Shown here piece by piece: positions 44,219 to 55,031 of a DNA stretch of 55,889 nt; position 1 is the stretch's first letter; each line of letters starts with the position of its first letter. The translations under genes were made by a program, and so were the position numbers. The DNA lies in assembly GCF_009765965.1 (NCBI RefSeq), contig NZ_LMUL01000017.1, positions 236,958-292,846 on the forward strand, in the 5' to 3' direction. Source of the stretch: Caulobacter sp. S45 (GTDB lineage Bacteria; Pseudomonadota; Alphaproteobacteria; Caulobacterales; Caulobacteraceae). The notes under the pieces are model-generated. The model was not told the origin of the DNA, made no database searches, and saw only the letters and a program-made list of their open reading frames with translations.

Positions 44219-45369
44219 TTAGGGGCGTCCTTGCTCTGCAGGTCGACCGTGGCGGTCACCGACAGGCCAGGACGTAGGCGCCCCAGACCCGATTGGCCAG
44301 GGTCGAGATGGATACGCACCGGCACCCGCTGGACGATCTTGGTGAAATTGCCGGTGCCGGGCTCGAACGGCAGCAGCGAGAACTCCGAGCCGGAGCCGGG
44401 GGCGAAGCTCTCCACGTGGCCGGTCAGGCGTCGGCCCGCCAGCGCGTCGACCTTCACCGTGGCGGGCTGGCCGACCAGCATCCGCGCGGTCTGGGTCTCC
44501 TTGAAGTTGGCTGTGACATAGAGCGCCTGGGTCGGCACCAGGGTCAGCAGGCGCGTGCCCGGCTGCACATAGTCGCCGACTTGGGCCTGGCGATCGCCCA
44601 CCACGCCGTCGATAGGCGCGCGGATCAGGGCGTGGCCCTGGTCTTGTCGGGCGAGATCGAGCGCCGCCTTGGCGCGCGCCACGCCGGCGATGGCCTGGGC
44701 CAGGGCGGCTTGGAGATTGGGGCGGCGCGCCTGGACCACGCTGGCCTGGTTGCGGCTGACCAGGAATTCCGCACGGCTGTGGTCGGCGTCGGAGCGGGCG
44801 GCGACGGCGGTGGCGTGGGCGACGTCGACCTCGTGATCGGCCACAGCCCCGCTGCCGGCCAGGTTGTCGTAGCGCTTCTGGTCGGCGGAGGCGCGGGCGT
44901 TCTGGGCGTCGGAGGCGGCGATGGCGGTCTGGGCCGCGCGGACCTGGGAACCGGCGAGTTGTTCTTCCGCATCCAGGCTGACCAGGGCGGCCTTGGCGGA
45001 GGAGACGTTGGCCTCGGCGTTCTGCAGGTCGGCTGAGGCTGCGGCGACGCGGGCGTCGAACTCCTCCGGGTCGATGCGGATCAGGGGCTGACCGGCCTTC
45101 ACCACCTGGTTGTCGCGCACCAGGATTTCGGCGATCAGGCCACGCACCTTGGGGGCGACGGTGGTGCTGTCGGCGTGCAGGTAGGCGTCGTCGGTAGAGG
45201 CGGAGGGCTTGGCCGCCAGGATGTAGGCGGCGCCGGCGGCGAACAGCAGGGCGGCCGCGCCCACCGCGATCAGTGCGCGGGGCGAGGCCTTGGATGCGCC
45301 CTTGGCCCGGGTCGGGGCCTTGGCGGGCGCCTGGACTTGCTCGGGGCCGGCGAGGGTGGCTGTGCTCAT
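44215..45369 (-). CDS. EmrA/HlyD-type membrane-fusion protein
   Basis: This periplasmic adaptor has 384 residues: a cytoplasmic start rich in Lys/Ala, one membrane helix (about 31-48, ALIAVGAAALLFAAGAAYIL), lipoyl half-motif VAPKVRGLIAEILVRDNQVV, an Ala-rich coiled coil (80-215), and DGVVGDRQAQVGDYVQPG followed by the barrel domain. This is the EmrA/VceA pattern that partners with DHA2-family pumps such as the one at 46482. It overlaps the thioesterase upstream (45366-45369) and fabF downstream (44215-44218) by ATGA. Confidence 0.92.
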   Translation of the reverse strand: MSTATLAGPEQVQAPAKAPTRAKGASKASPRALIAVGAAALLFAAGAAYILAAKPSASTDDAYLHADSTTVAPKVRGLIAEILVRDNQVVKAGQPLIRIDPEEFDARVAAASADLQNAEANVSSAKAALVSLDAEEQLAGSQVRAAQTAIAASDAQNARASADQKRYDNLAGSGAVADHEVDVAHATAVAARSDADHSRAEFLVSRNQASVVQARRPNLQAALAQAIAGVARAKAALDLARQDQGHALIRAPIDGVVGDRQAQVGDYVQPGTRLLTLVPTQALYVTANFKETQTARMLVGQPATVKVDALAGRRLTGHVESFAPGSGSEFSLLPFEPGTGNFTKIVQRVPVRIHLDPGQSGLGRLRPGLSVTATVDLQSKDAPK

Positions 45370-45821
45370 GGGGTGATCACCAGCAGGGTCGAGGTTGCGG
45401 AGGCGAGCAGGCGGCCCGAGGCGTCGGTCAGCCTGGCTTCGGTGAAGGCGGTGCGACGGCCGAACGAGATCACCCGGCCCTCGGCCCGCACCGTGCCGGT
45501 CTCCTTGGTCATGGCCTTGTGGTAGGCGACCTTCAGTTCCAGCGTGGTGTAGGACTGGCCGGGCGCCAGCTTGGCGTGGACGGCGCAGCCGCAGGCCGAG
45601 TCGAGCAGGGTCGCCGCGTAGCCGCCGTGCACGGTGCCGATCGGGTTGTAGGCGTGTTGGCCCGGAACGCCTTCGAACACGGCGAAGCCCTCGGCGTCGA
45701 TCTCGACCAGCTGGAAGTCGAGGCTGACGGCGATGCCGGGCCTGCGCCCGGACGCGATCAGCGCGGTTAGCTGCTCAAAGCCGGACATGGCGGCGAGGGT
45801 GGTTTCGTCGGACTGGCTCAT
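45366..45821 (-). CDS. PaaI-type hotdog thioesterase
   Basis: This 151-residue hotdog-fold thioesterase hydrolyses acyl- or aryl-CoA (or ACP) thioesters. The active-site segment is HAYNPIGTVHGGYAATLLDS, with HGG and the nearby Asp/Ser typical of PaaI-like enzymes, followed by TTLELKVAYHKAM and GRRTAFTEARL. The start at 45821 overlaps the tetR stop by ATGA. With a ketoacyl synthase in the same operon it could release a product or relieve accumulated acyl thioesters. Confidence 0.92.
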   Translation of the reverse strand: MSQSDETTLAAMSGFEQLTALIASGRRPGIAVSLDFQLVEIDAEGFAVFEGVPGQHAYNPIGTVHGGYAATLLDSACGCAVHAKLAPGQSYTTLELKVAYHKAMTKETGTVRAEGRVISFGRRTAFTEARLTDASGRLLASATSTLLVITP

Positions 45822-46411
45822 GCCTGCGCTCCCAGGCCCAGCCGCTCGGCCACCGATGTGCGGGAGCGTGCCAGGATTGCATCGGATTGTACCGGGTCGG
45901 AGATGGCGCGGGCCAGAGAGACGGCGCCGATCATCTCCGCCAGGACGGAGCTGGCTACGACCTCCGCGTTCGGCTGTTCGAGCTGTTCGAGCTGGCCTTG
46001 GATCGAGCCGGTCAGCCGCGCCACACCTTTGGCGAAATACTCCCGGGCCGGATCGGTCATGCGCGGCAGGTCGCTCGACAGCACCGGTAACGGACAGCCG
46101 CTCTCGCGGGCGTCGCGATGTCCGGCGGAAAGGTAGAAGTCCACGTAGGCCTGCAGCGCCTCGCGGGGCGGTCGGCCTTCGGTGTGGCGTTGGAAGGTGT
46201 CGCGCGCGCCGTTGAACATCTCCCCGATCGCCGCCAGCACTAGGTCGTCCTTGGATTGGAAGTGGGCGTAGAAGCCGCCGTGGGTCAGGCCTGCGCGCGA
46301 CATCACTCCCGCCACGCCGATGCGGTGCGGACCCTCCGCCCGGATCGCCTTGACGGCTTCCTTCAGCACCCGGGCGCGGGTGCGTTCCTTGTGCTCGGCG
46401 TCGTAGCGCAT
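45818..46411 (-). CDS. TetR-family repressor
   Basis: The 197-residue protein has the TetR HTH at residues 8-53: RTRARVLKEAVKAIRAEGPH, then VMSRAGLTHGGFYAHFQSKD. The C-terminal ligand domain (AREYFAKGVARLTGSIQGQL and on) resembles the TetR_C group near NemR/AcrR-like regulators. It is the first gene of its operon and divergent from the EmrB-like gene. The 70-nt gap contains a TACATGTA palindrome, so it probably represses both directions and releases when a pump substrate binds. Confidence 0.94.
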   Translation of the reverse strand: MRYDAEHKERTRARVLKEAVKAIRAEGPHRIGVAGVMSRAGLTHGGFYAHFQSKDDLVLAAIGEMFNGARDTFQRHTEGRPPREALQAYVDFYLSAGHRDARESGCPLPVLSSDLPRMTDPAREYFAKGVARLTGSIQGQLEQLEQPNAEVVASSVLAEMIGAVSLARAISDPVQSDAILARSRTSVAERLGLGAQA

Positions 46412-46431
46412 CGACCTTGCGTCCTCGCTTT

Positions 46432-46451
46432 ATATGATACATGTAATATGA
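46432..46451. promoter_or_regulatory. Probable TetR operator between tetR and emrB-like genes
   Basis: ATATGA-TACATGTA-ATATGA: a perfect 8-bp palindrome (46438-46445) flanked by direct ATATGA copies. It is the only AT-rich patch in the 70-nt divergent gap, so it likely overlaps the -10 regions. Confidence 0.6.
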
Positions 46452-46481
46452 AGCTGGCGCGGATCGCAAGAGGGACGGCCC

Positions 46482-48092
46482 ATGTTCAACCTGTTCCGCG
46501 CCGAAACCGGGGGAGCCACCCCGTTCCGGCCGCCCTCCGAACTGCCCAAGGCCACGAAGTTCCTGATCTTCTTCGTAATGGCGTTCGGCCAGTTCATGGC
46601 CCTGATCGACATCCAGATCGTCGCCGCCTCGCTGAACGACGTGCAGGCCGGGCTGTCGGCGGGGCCCGACGAGATCAGCTGGGTGCAGACCGCCTACCTG
46701 ATGGCCGAGCTGGTGATGATCCCCTTCTCGGCCTTCCTGGCCCAGGCGATGTCGACCCGGGTGCTGTTCTCGCTGTCGGCGGCCTTGTTCACGATCTCGA
46801 GCGCGCTATGCGGCATGGCCTGGGACATCCAGTCGATGATCGTGTTCCGCGCCATCCAGGGCTTCGTCGGCGGGGCCATGGTGCCCACCGTGTTCGCCAC
46901 CGGCTACGCCCTGTTCACCGGCAAGGACCGGGCGATGATCCCGGCCATCCTGGGCATGGTCTCGGTGCTGGCCCCGACGCTGGGTCCCACGGTCGGGGGC
47001 TGGATCACCGACGCGATCGGCTGGCGCTGGATCTTCTACATCAACATCGCGCCGGGGATCGCGGTGGCGGTGCTGTCGCTGGCGGTGATCAGAGGGGTGG
47101 ACCGGCCGAACCTGGGGATGCTCAAGCGCATCGACTACGCCCACCTGGCCGCCATGGCGGTGTTCTTGGGGGGGCTGGAATACGTGCTGGAGGAGGGCCA
47201 GAGGAACGACTGGTTCAGCGATCCCAAGATCGCCATCGCCGCCTGGGCCTCCTTCGTCGCCTTTCTGCTGTTCCTGGAGCGCTCGTTCCGTTCGGCCTCG
47301 CCGGTGGTCAAGCTGACCCCGTTCCGCAACCCGACCTTCGCCTTCGCCTGCCTGTTCAACCTGGTGATCGGGTTCGGGCTCTACGCTTCCAACTATCTGA
47401 TCCCGGTGTTCCTGGGGCGGGTGCGCGACTATAACAGCCTGCAGATCGGGCTGACGGTGTTCGTCACCGGGATCGCCCAGCTCGCCAGCACCTTCATCGC
47501 CGCGCGCCTATCCCAGCGGGCCGATCCGCGGATCATGATCACCGTCGGGCTCTGCCTGTTCGCCACCAGCCTGTGGATGATGTCCTACATCACCCCGGAG
47601 TGGGGGTTTGGGGCCCTGCTGGCGCCGCAGCTGCTGCGCGGCTTTTCGATGATGCTGTGCATCGTGCCGAGCGTCGGCATGGCGCTGGCGGGCTTCGAGG
47701 CGGCGGAGCTGCGCTATGCCTCGGGACTGTTCAACCTGATGCGCAACCTGGGCGGCGCCATCGGCATCGCCATCGTCAGCGTCTGGCTCTACGACCAGAC
47801 CCGCATCCATACCGCGCACCTGGGCGAGGCCATGGACGTTCCCGGCCGCACCGCCGCCGGCTTCGTCGCCAGGCTGGCGCACCAGATGGGGACCGTCACC
47901 CCCGATCCCGCCCACGCCCTGGCCATGGCCCGAGGCGAGCTGGCCCGGCTGGTGGGGCGGCAGACCCTGGCGCTGGCGTTCGAGGAGGTGTTCCGCACCA
48001 CCGCCTGGCTGTTCATCTTCGCCCTGGTCCTGGTCCCCTTCTGTCGCCCCGCCAAGCCAAACCAGGCCGCCCCACCGCCCGAGGCGCACTGA
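46482..48092 (+). CDS. EmrB/QacA-type (DHA2) MFS drug exporter
   Basis: The 536-residue inner-membrane H+ antiporter has about 14 hydrophobic segments. DHA2 marks include FGQFMALIDIQIVAASLNDV (motif D1 region), the GR-type loop after helix 2, ILGMVSVLAPTLGPTVGGWI (motif C, antiporter signature) and WRWIFYINIAPG. It pairs with the EmrA-like adaptor across the divergent promoter. EmrAB in E. coli exports hydrophobic acids and is reported to give resistance to thiolactomycin, a FabF/FabB inhibitor, which is notable beside a fabF-like gene. A shared bidirectional terminator follows. Confidence 0.94.
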   Translation: MFNLFRAETGGATPFRPPSELPKATKFLIFFVMAFGQFMALIDIQIVAASLNDVQAGLSAGPDEISWVQTAYLMAELVMIPFSAFLAQAMSTRVLFSLSAALFTISSALCGMAWDIQSMIVFRAIQGFVGGAMVPTVFATGYALFTGKDRAMIPAILGMVSVLAPTLGPTVGGWITDAIGWRWIFYINIAPGIAVAVLSLAVIRGVDRPNLGMLKRIDYAHLAAMAVFLGGLEYVLEEGQRNDWFSDPKIAIAAWASFVAFLLFLERSFRSASPVVKLTPFRNPTFAFACLFNLVIGFGLYASNYLIPVFLGRVRDYNSLQIGLTVFVTGIAQLASTFIAARLSQRADPRIMITVGLCLFATSLWMMSYITPEWGFGALLAPQLLRGFSMMLCIVPSVGMALAGFEAAELRYASGLFNLMRNLGGAIGIAIVSVWLYDQTRIHTAHLGEAMDVPGRTAAGFVARLAHQMGTVTPDPAHALAMARGELARLVGRQTLALAFEEVFRTTAWLFIFALVLVPFCRPAKPNQAAPPPEAH

Positions 48093-48123
48093 GGTGTGTT
48101 GATTTGGACCAAAGCTCTCTTCT

Positions 48124-48155
48124 CCGCTTATCCCGGCATCCGCCGGGATGAGCGG
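48124..48155. terminator. Bidirectional terminator between emrB-like and thiolase genes
   Basis: CCGCTTATCCCGG (48124-48136) pairs with CCGGGATGAGCGG (48143-48155). TTATTAAG follows on the plus strand and AGAAGAGAGC on the other. The two flanking genes are convergent. Confidence 0.7.
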
Positions 48156-48170
48156 TTATTAAGTAGGAAC

Positions 48171-49370
48171 CTAAACCAGCTCCACCGCCATCGCCGTGGC
48201 CTCGCCGCCGCCGATGCAGAGCGCCGCCACGCCGCGCTTGCCGCCGCGATGCTCCAGCGCCGACAGCAGGGTGGCGATCAGGCGGGCGCCGGAAGCGCCG
48301 ATCGGGTGGCCGAGCGCGCAGGCGCCGCCATTGACGTTCAGCTTGTCGGCGGGAATGCCCAGGTCCTTGGCCGCCACCATGGCCACCACGGCGAAGGCCT
48401 CGTTGATCTCGAACAGGTCGACGTCGCCCACCGTCCAGCCGGCCTTAGCCAGGGCCTTGCGGATCGCCGGGACGGGGGCGGTGGTGAATCGGCTCGGCTC
48501 ATGGGCGTGGGCGGCGTGGGCGACGACCCGGGCCAGGATCGGCATGCCGAGCGCCTTGGCCACGCTCTCGCGGGTCATCACCAGGGCGGCGGCGCCGTCG
48601 CTGATCGAGGAGGCGTTGGCGGCGGTGACGGTGCCATCCTTGGCGAAGGCGGGCTTGAGCGTGGGGATGCGGGCGGGGTCGGCCTTGGCGGGTTGTTCGT
48701 CCCTGGCCACGGTCTCCACGCCCTTGCGGGTCTTGACCTCGACCGGGGCGATCTCGCGGTCGAAGGCGCCGCTGTCGGAGGCCTGTTTGGCCTTGGTCAA
48801 GCTGGCGATGGCGTAGTTGTCCTGGGCCTCGCGGGTGAATTGGTATTCGCGCGCGGTGTCTTCGGCGAACACGCCCATCAGCTTGCCGGGGTCGTAGGCG
48901 TCCTCCAGCCCGTCCAGGTACATGCTGTCCTGCATGACGTCGTGGCCGATGCGCGCGCCCGAACGGTGCTTGGTCAGCAGGTAGGGGGCGTTGGACATGC
49001 TCTCCATGCCGCCGGCCACGATCACGTCGGCGGTCCCGGCCCTGAGCGCGTCATGGGCCATGATCGCCGCCTGCATGCCGGAGCCGCACATCTTGTTGAC
49101 CGTGGTCGCCTCCACGCTCAGCGGCAGGCCGGCGCCCAAGGCGGCCTGACGGGCGGGCGCTTGGCCGAGGCCTGCCGGCAGCACGCAACCCATGAAGATC
49201 TGCTCGACCTTGTCGCCCGCGATCCCAGCGCGCTCGAGCGCGGCCTTGACCGCGACCGACCCGAGTGCGGTCGCCTTGACCGAGGACAGCGCGCCCTGGA
49301 ACCCGCCCATCGGCGTGCGGGCGTAGGCGGCGATGACCACGGGGTCAGCGGCTTGGGACTGGGTGGGCAT
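48171..49370 (-). CDS. Acetyl-CoA acetyltransferase (thiolase)
   Basis: This 399-residue biosynthetic-type thiolase condenses two acetyl-CoA to acetoacetyl-CoA or does the reverse. The nucleophile is C95 (TVNKMCGSGMQAAIM), His is in GGACALGHPIGASGARL, and the second Cys in VAALCIGGGEATAMAVE. I chose ATG 49370 because GGAGG lies upstream; a longer frame to 49400 has no merit. A phasin gene lies 2 kb away, so it may serve polyhydroxybutyrate synthesis (PhaA), but a role in fatty-acid or ketone-body breakdown is equally possible. Confidence 0.94.
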   Translation of the reverse strand: MPTQSQAADPVVIAAYARTPMGGFQGALSSVKATALGSVAVKAALERAGIAGDKVEQIFMGCVLPAGLGQAPARQAALGAGLPLSVEATTVNKMCGSGMQAAIMAHDALRAGTADVIVAGGMESMSNAPYLLTKHRSGARIGHDVMQDSMYLDGLEDAYDPGKLMGVFAEDTAREYQFTREAQDNYAIASLTKAKQASDSGAFDREIAPVEVKTRKGVETVARDEQPAKADPARIPTLKPAFAKDGTVTAANASSISDGAAALVMTRESVAKALGMPILARVVAHAAHAHEPSRFTTAPVPAIRKALAKAGWTVGDVDLFEINEAFAVVAMVAAKDLGIPADKLNVNGGACALGHPIGASGARLIATLLSALEHRGGKRGVAALCIGGGEATAMAVELV

Positions 49371-49524
49371 GGATGCGGCCTCCGAACGGTACGCCTGCAC
49401 TCTGCGGTCCAGGTCTTGCGTCGGATATAGCGACGGCCGTGCGCCATCTCCAGCTTCGCCGGTTCAACTCACCTTGCGGCGGCGATCTTACAGGATGGTT
49501 CTGCCTTCAGCGCGCGCCCGAAGG

Positions 49525-51066
49525 TCAGGACGCGCCCAGCACCATGCAGGGATGGCCATGGGCCGACAGCGTGCGGCACGCGGCCTTGGCGTCGTGCTGG
49601 CTCAGGCCGAGGAAGCGGGCCCGATAGTTGCCGCCGGCGTGCTCGACCTGGCCGCGACCGTCGACCATCGATGCGATCTTATCGAGCTGATCCTTGGCCA
49701 GGCTGTGGTTCTTGTAGGCGCCGACCTGGATCATGTAGCCGCCGTCCTTGTGCTTCTCGGACTTGTCGGCGCGGGCGACCTGCGCCTCGTCGGCATGGCA
49801 GGCGGCGGCGTGGCGATGATGGCGACCGTGGGCCGTGGGGCAGGGCGCGGCGGCGGCCTGTTCGGTTTCGTCGCGATGGAGCTTGGCCTTGCGCGTCTCC
49901 GCCTTGGCGAGAGCCGCCTTGCAGGCCTTGGTCTCTACGTGGCGATGGTGGCGGCGATCGTGGCGCGTCGGCGCGCAATCGGCGGCTGCGGTCTTTTCCG
50001 CCTGCGCGGCCTCGCGTTCGGCACGGGCGGTCTCGCGCTTCGGCTCCTCGGACAAGGCTTGGGCGGCGGCCATGACCGGCATGGTGCGGACCTGGGGCTG
50101 CACCTCGACCTGCAGGCCGGCCTGATCGGCGGAGCCTTCCTCGATCGGCGGCCGCTCCAGCGGGCCGCTCATGTCGTCGGGCTCGGAGATCAGCGAGGCG
50201 ATGGTCATGCGTTGACCGGCGGCGCGGCGGTTGATGACGTTGAAGCCGGCGTCGAGCAGCTCTTCGACGTTCTCGTCGCGTGCGGCGGTGGAGGGGCCGC
50301 CCAGCACCACGGTGATCAGGCGATGTCCGCCCCGCACCGCGGAGGCCGCAAGGTTGAATCCGGCGGCGTTGGTGTAGCCGGTCTTCAGACCGTCAACCCC
50401 GGGCATCTTCTGCAGCAGGTGGTTGTGGTTGATCAGCACCTTGCCGTGGAAGTCGAAGCTGCGCTCGCCGAAATAGGCGTAATATTGCGGATAATCGCGC
50501 ATCACGGCGCGGGCGAGGATGGATATGTCGCGGGCGGTGACGATCTGTCGGCTGTCCGGCAGACCCGAGGCGTTGACGAAATAGCTGTGGGTCATGCCCA
50601 GTTCGCGGGCGCGGAGCGTCATCAGCTGGGCGAAGCGGGACTCGCTGCCGCCGACCTTCTCGGCCAGGGCGACGGCGACGTCGTTGGCGGAGTGCACCGT
50701 CACCGCCTGGATCGCCTCTTCGACGCTGAGGGTCTCGCCGGCGTGGGTGGACACCTTGGACGGAGCCATCGAATAGGCGTGCGGGGAGATCGTCACCGTG
50801 TCGTGCATCGACAGCCGCCCGGTCGCGAGCGCCTCGAACGTCAGATACAGCGTCATGATCTTGGTGATGGAGGCGGGGAAGCGCAGGGCGTCGGCCCGCT
50901 TGGCGTAGAGCACCTCGCCGGAGTTCGCGTCGAGCACGATGGCTGCGTATTTGGGCTGTGAGAACACGCCGAGCGCCGCCGCGGGCGTCGCCAGACCCGC
51001 GAGCGCCGTCGTCATCGTGACGGCCAGGCCGACGGCGGTGAAAAGGCGGCGGGCGGAGTTCATCAT
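49525..51066 (-). CDS. D-alanyl-D-alanine carboxypeptidase (PBP5/6 type) with SPOR domain
   Basis: The 513-residue periplasmic enzyme trims the terminal D-Ala from peptidoglycan stem peptides. It has a signal peptide (MNSARRLFTAVGLAVTMTTA, cleavage near PAAA), then the penicillin-binding triad: S-x-x-K in FPASITKIM, SAN in VHSANDVA, and KTG in VDGLKTGYTN. A 150-residue low-complexity linker rich in Ala, Glu, Arg and His follows. It ends with a SPOR domain (YMIQVGAYKNHSLAKDQLDK) that binds denuded glycan at the septum. The start is ATG 51066 or 51063. Its placement suggests a septal or polar trimming role. Confidence 0.94.
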   Translation of the reverse strand: MMNSARRLFTAVGLAVTMTTALAGLATPAAALGVFSQPKYAAIVLDANSGEVLYAKRADALRFPASITKIMTLYLTFEALATGRLSMHDTVTISPHAYSMAPSKVSTHAGETLSVEEAIQAVTVHSANDVAVALAEKVGGSESRFAQLMTLRARELGMTHSYFVNASGLPDSRQIVTARDISILARAVMRDYPQYYAYFGERSFDFHGKVLINHNHLLQKMPGVDGLKTGYTNAAGFNLAASAVRGGHRLITVVLGGPSTAARDENVEELLDAGFNVINRRAAGQRMTIASLISEPDDMSGPLERPPIEEGSADQAGLQVEVQPQVRTMPVMAAAQALSEEPKRETARAEREAAQAEKTAAADCAPTRHDRRHHRHVETKACKAALAKAETRKAKLHRDETEQAAAAPCPTAHGRHHRHAAACHADEAQVARADKSEKHKDGGYMIQVGAYKNHSLAKDQLDKIASMVDGRGQVEHAGGNYRARFLGLSQHDAKAACRTLSAHGHPCMVLGAS

Positions 51067-51360
51067 TGGGGCGTATCCGTTGAGATGGCGGCCCCCCCGA
51101 CCGCCTTCAGAATGTTTTATGATGAGTGCCGAGTGTTTCTCCAAGGTAAACAATTGGTGACGAACGCGAATGTCGCAACCCTGCCTGTTTTCCGTACAGC
51201 CAAGGTTGCGTTGCAGCATGACGTTTTTGTGCACTGCACAAAATTCCATTGACCCTAAGGTTGAGGAGCGTCATTATGTGGTTGTGGCGAGGTTGTTTTT
51301 CGCCCACCCCCTGGGCGCGGGCGAGCGCTCAAAAACAATTCGCGCTCTGGGAGAAATCTT
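51067..51360. other. Divergent control region between carboxypeptidase and phasin genes
   Basis: No gene is seen. The region is less GC-rich and holds a perfect dyad at 51225-51243 and, next to it, TTGACC at about 51249 with TATGTG some 20 bases on, a possible phasin promoter. The carboxypeptidase promoter must be in the left part, around GTAAACAATTGG. Confidence 0.5.
51225..51243 (+). promoter_or_regulatory. Perfect palindrome, candidate PhaR operator for phasin
   Basis: TTTTGTGCACTGCACAAAA: 9-bp arms around one central base, about 118 bp before the phasin ATG and just upstream of TTGACC. PhaR repressors of polyhydroxyalkanoate genes bind TGC/GCA-type dyads and regulate phasins. I know this consensus only in outline, so the regulator is inferred. 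Confidence 0.55.
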
Positions 51361-51861
51361 ATGGCTGAAGCCGCCGTCAAAGAAAACGCCGCCAAGACCG
51401 CCGCCACCGAAGCCGAGAAGGCTACGGCGACTGGCGACAAGTTCATGAAGGACGCCATGTCCAAGGCCACCGCGATGGGCGACCAAGCCTTCCGCGAAGG
51501 CATGGACAAGTCGCTGAGCTCGCTCAATGAAATGAACGCGCACAGCAAGCGCAACCTGGAAGCCGTGGTGGCCAGCGTCACCGCCGCCACCAAGGGCGCC
51601 GAAGCGCTGAGCGCTCAGGCGATGGCCTACACCAAGAAGACCGTCGAAGGTCAGGTCGAGCAAGCCCGCGCCCTCTCCGGCGCCCGCAGCATGCAGGAAG
51701 TGGTCGAGCTTCAGACCACCTACGCCAAGTCGGCGCTGGAAGCCTACGTGGCCGAGCTGAGCCGCCTGACCGAGACCCTCTCCAGCGCGGTGAAGGAAAG
51801 CTTCCGCCCGCTGAACGAGCGCACCACCGCGGTGGTCGAGACCCTGCAGGCCGTCCGCTAA
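51361..51861 (+). CDS. Phasin-family protein
   Basis: Phasins coat polyhydroxyalkanoate granules. The 166-residue protein is almost entirely amphipathic helix, rich in Ala, Glu, Lys and Thr. The core (about 35-150) has the phasin pattern SLSSLNEMNAHSKRNLEAVV, then QARALSGARSMQEVVELQTT and YAKSALEAYVAEL. The N-terminus is an Ala/Lys-rich stretch like that of PhaP-type proteins. GGGAGA lies upstream of the ATG, and a strong terminator follows, so it is a single-gene transcript, presumably abundant. Confidence 0.93.
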   Translation: MAEAAVKENAAKTAATEAEKATATGDKFMKDAMSKATAMGDQAFREGMDKSLSSLNEMNAHSKRNLEAVVASVTAATKGAEALSAQAMAYTKKTVEGQVEQARALSGARSMQEVVELQTTYAKSALEAYVAELSRLTETLSSAVKESFRPLNERTTAVVETLQAVR

Positions 51862-51890
51862 GCCCGACTTCCTAAACCTAGACGTTAGAG

Positions 51891-51916
51891 GGCCCGGGAC
51901 GGCGACGTCCCGGGCC
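51891..51916 (+). terminator. Terminator after phasin
   Basis: GGCCCGGGACG (51891-51901) and CGTCCCGGGCC (51906-51916) pair perfectly over GCGA, followed by TTTCCCGTTTT. Confidence 0.9.
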
Positions 51917-51965
51917 TTTCCCGTTTTGGACCAGTCGTGTCGAGCGCTTCGCAAATGCGGCGTGC

Positions 51966-52130
51966 ATGGGCGCCGAGTTTACTTACCCGCGCAACTTCGG
52001 ACGGAAGCGACTCCGGACCTACCGATCCGAGGTGCGGGCGACCATATGGCTTAGGGGAGAGGAGCGCCTTTTGGCGGAGTTCATCCCCACGGAGCCCATG
52101 TCTCGTGGGAAATCGACGCCTAAAGAGTGA
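51966..52130 (+). CDS. Possible 54-aa protein between phasin and clpS (doubtful)
   Basis: An ATG frame reads MGAEFTYPRNFGRKRLRTYR, SEVRATIWLRGEERLLAEFI and a short Lys-rich tail. It is the only coding-like content in the 380-nt gap (51862-52244). The ribosome site is poor and third positions are only moderately GC-rich. It may equally be clpS 5' leader. The rest of the gap shows no other structure I recognise. Confidence 0.25.
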   Translation: MGAEFTYPRNFGRKRLRTYRSEVRATIWLRGEERLLAEFIPTEPMSRGKSTPKE

Positions 52131-52244
52131 ACAGTCCCCATCCTTAATGTCGCGGCCCCTCTGTCAAGGCCTTCCAACCGGGACTGATTTCCATATCTAA
52201 TCAACAGGCGGCGGAGTCGTTCTGCGCCGTGGAGACTGGTTTGA

Positions 52245-52574
52245 ATGCCCGAGCGGAAACAAGGTAATCCGGGGGACGAGATTGGCTCTGCGGTCGTAAC
52301 GCAGGTCAAGCCAAAGACTCAAAAGCCGTCGCTTTATCGCGTTCTGATCTTGAACGACGACTATACGCCTATGGAATTCGTGGTCTACGTTTTGGAGCGC
52401 TTTTTCAATAAGTCGCGCGAAGAAGCCACGAGAATTATGCTTCATGTTCATCAGCATGGCGTTGGGGTGTGCGGCGTCTTCACTTACGAAGTCGCCGAAA
52501 CCAAGGTGGCGCAGGTCGTGGATACGGCCCGGCGGCACCAGCATCCGCTCCAATGCACCATGGAAAAGGATTGA
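52245..52574 (+). CDS. clpS: ClpS, N-degron adaptor of ClpAP
   Basis: ClpS binds proteins with bulky N-terminal residues and hands them to ClpA. The 109-residue protein has a flexible N-terminal extension (about 1-28) followed by the canonical core: [20 protein letters not shown] (the NDD-x-T-P-M-x-F-V pocket), [20 protein letters not shown] and [34 protein letters not shown] precedes the ATG. clpA follows 11 nt after its stop; the two form an operon. Confidence 0.97.
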   Translation: MPERKQGNPGDEIGSAVVTQVKPKTQKPSLYRVLILNDDYTPMEFVVYVLERFFNKSREEATRIMLHVHQHGVGVCGVFTYEVAETKVAQVVDTARRHQHPLQCTMEKD

Positions 52575-52585
52575 GAGGTCCGCCC

Positions 52586-54955
<2,370 letters not shown>

Positions 54956-54987
54956 TCTCGATCTTTGCTATCAAGGCGAGTAACGAG

Positions 54988-55015
54988 GGGCGCTCCGATC
55001 GGAGCGCCCTTTTTA
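54988..55015 (+). terminator. Terminator after clpA
   Basis: GGGCGCTCCGA and TCGGAGCGCCC form a perfect 22-base palindrome (54988-55009), followed by TTTTTA. Confidence 0.9.
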
Positions 55016-55031
55016 TTTGCACGAGAGCAAT

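Noticed and set aside
45366-46469. 367-codon frame joining a TetR-shadow to the thioesterase
   Set aside because: The first part lies in the wrong frame relative to the TetR gene. The thioesterase has its own ATG at 45821 overlapping the tetR stop, so there is no fusion protein.
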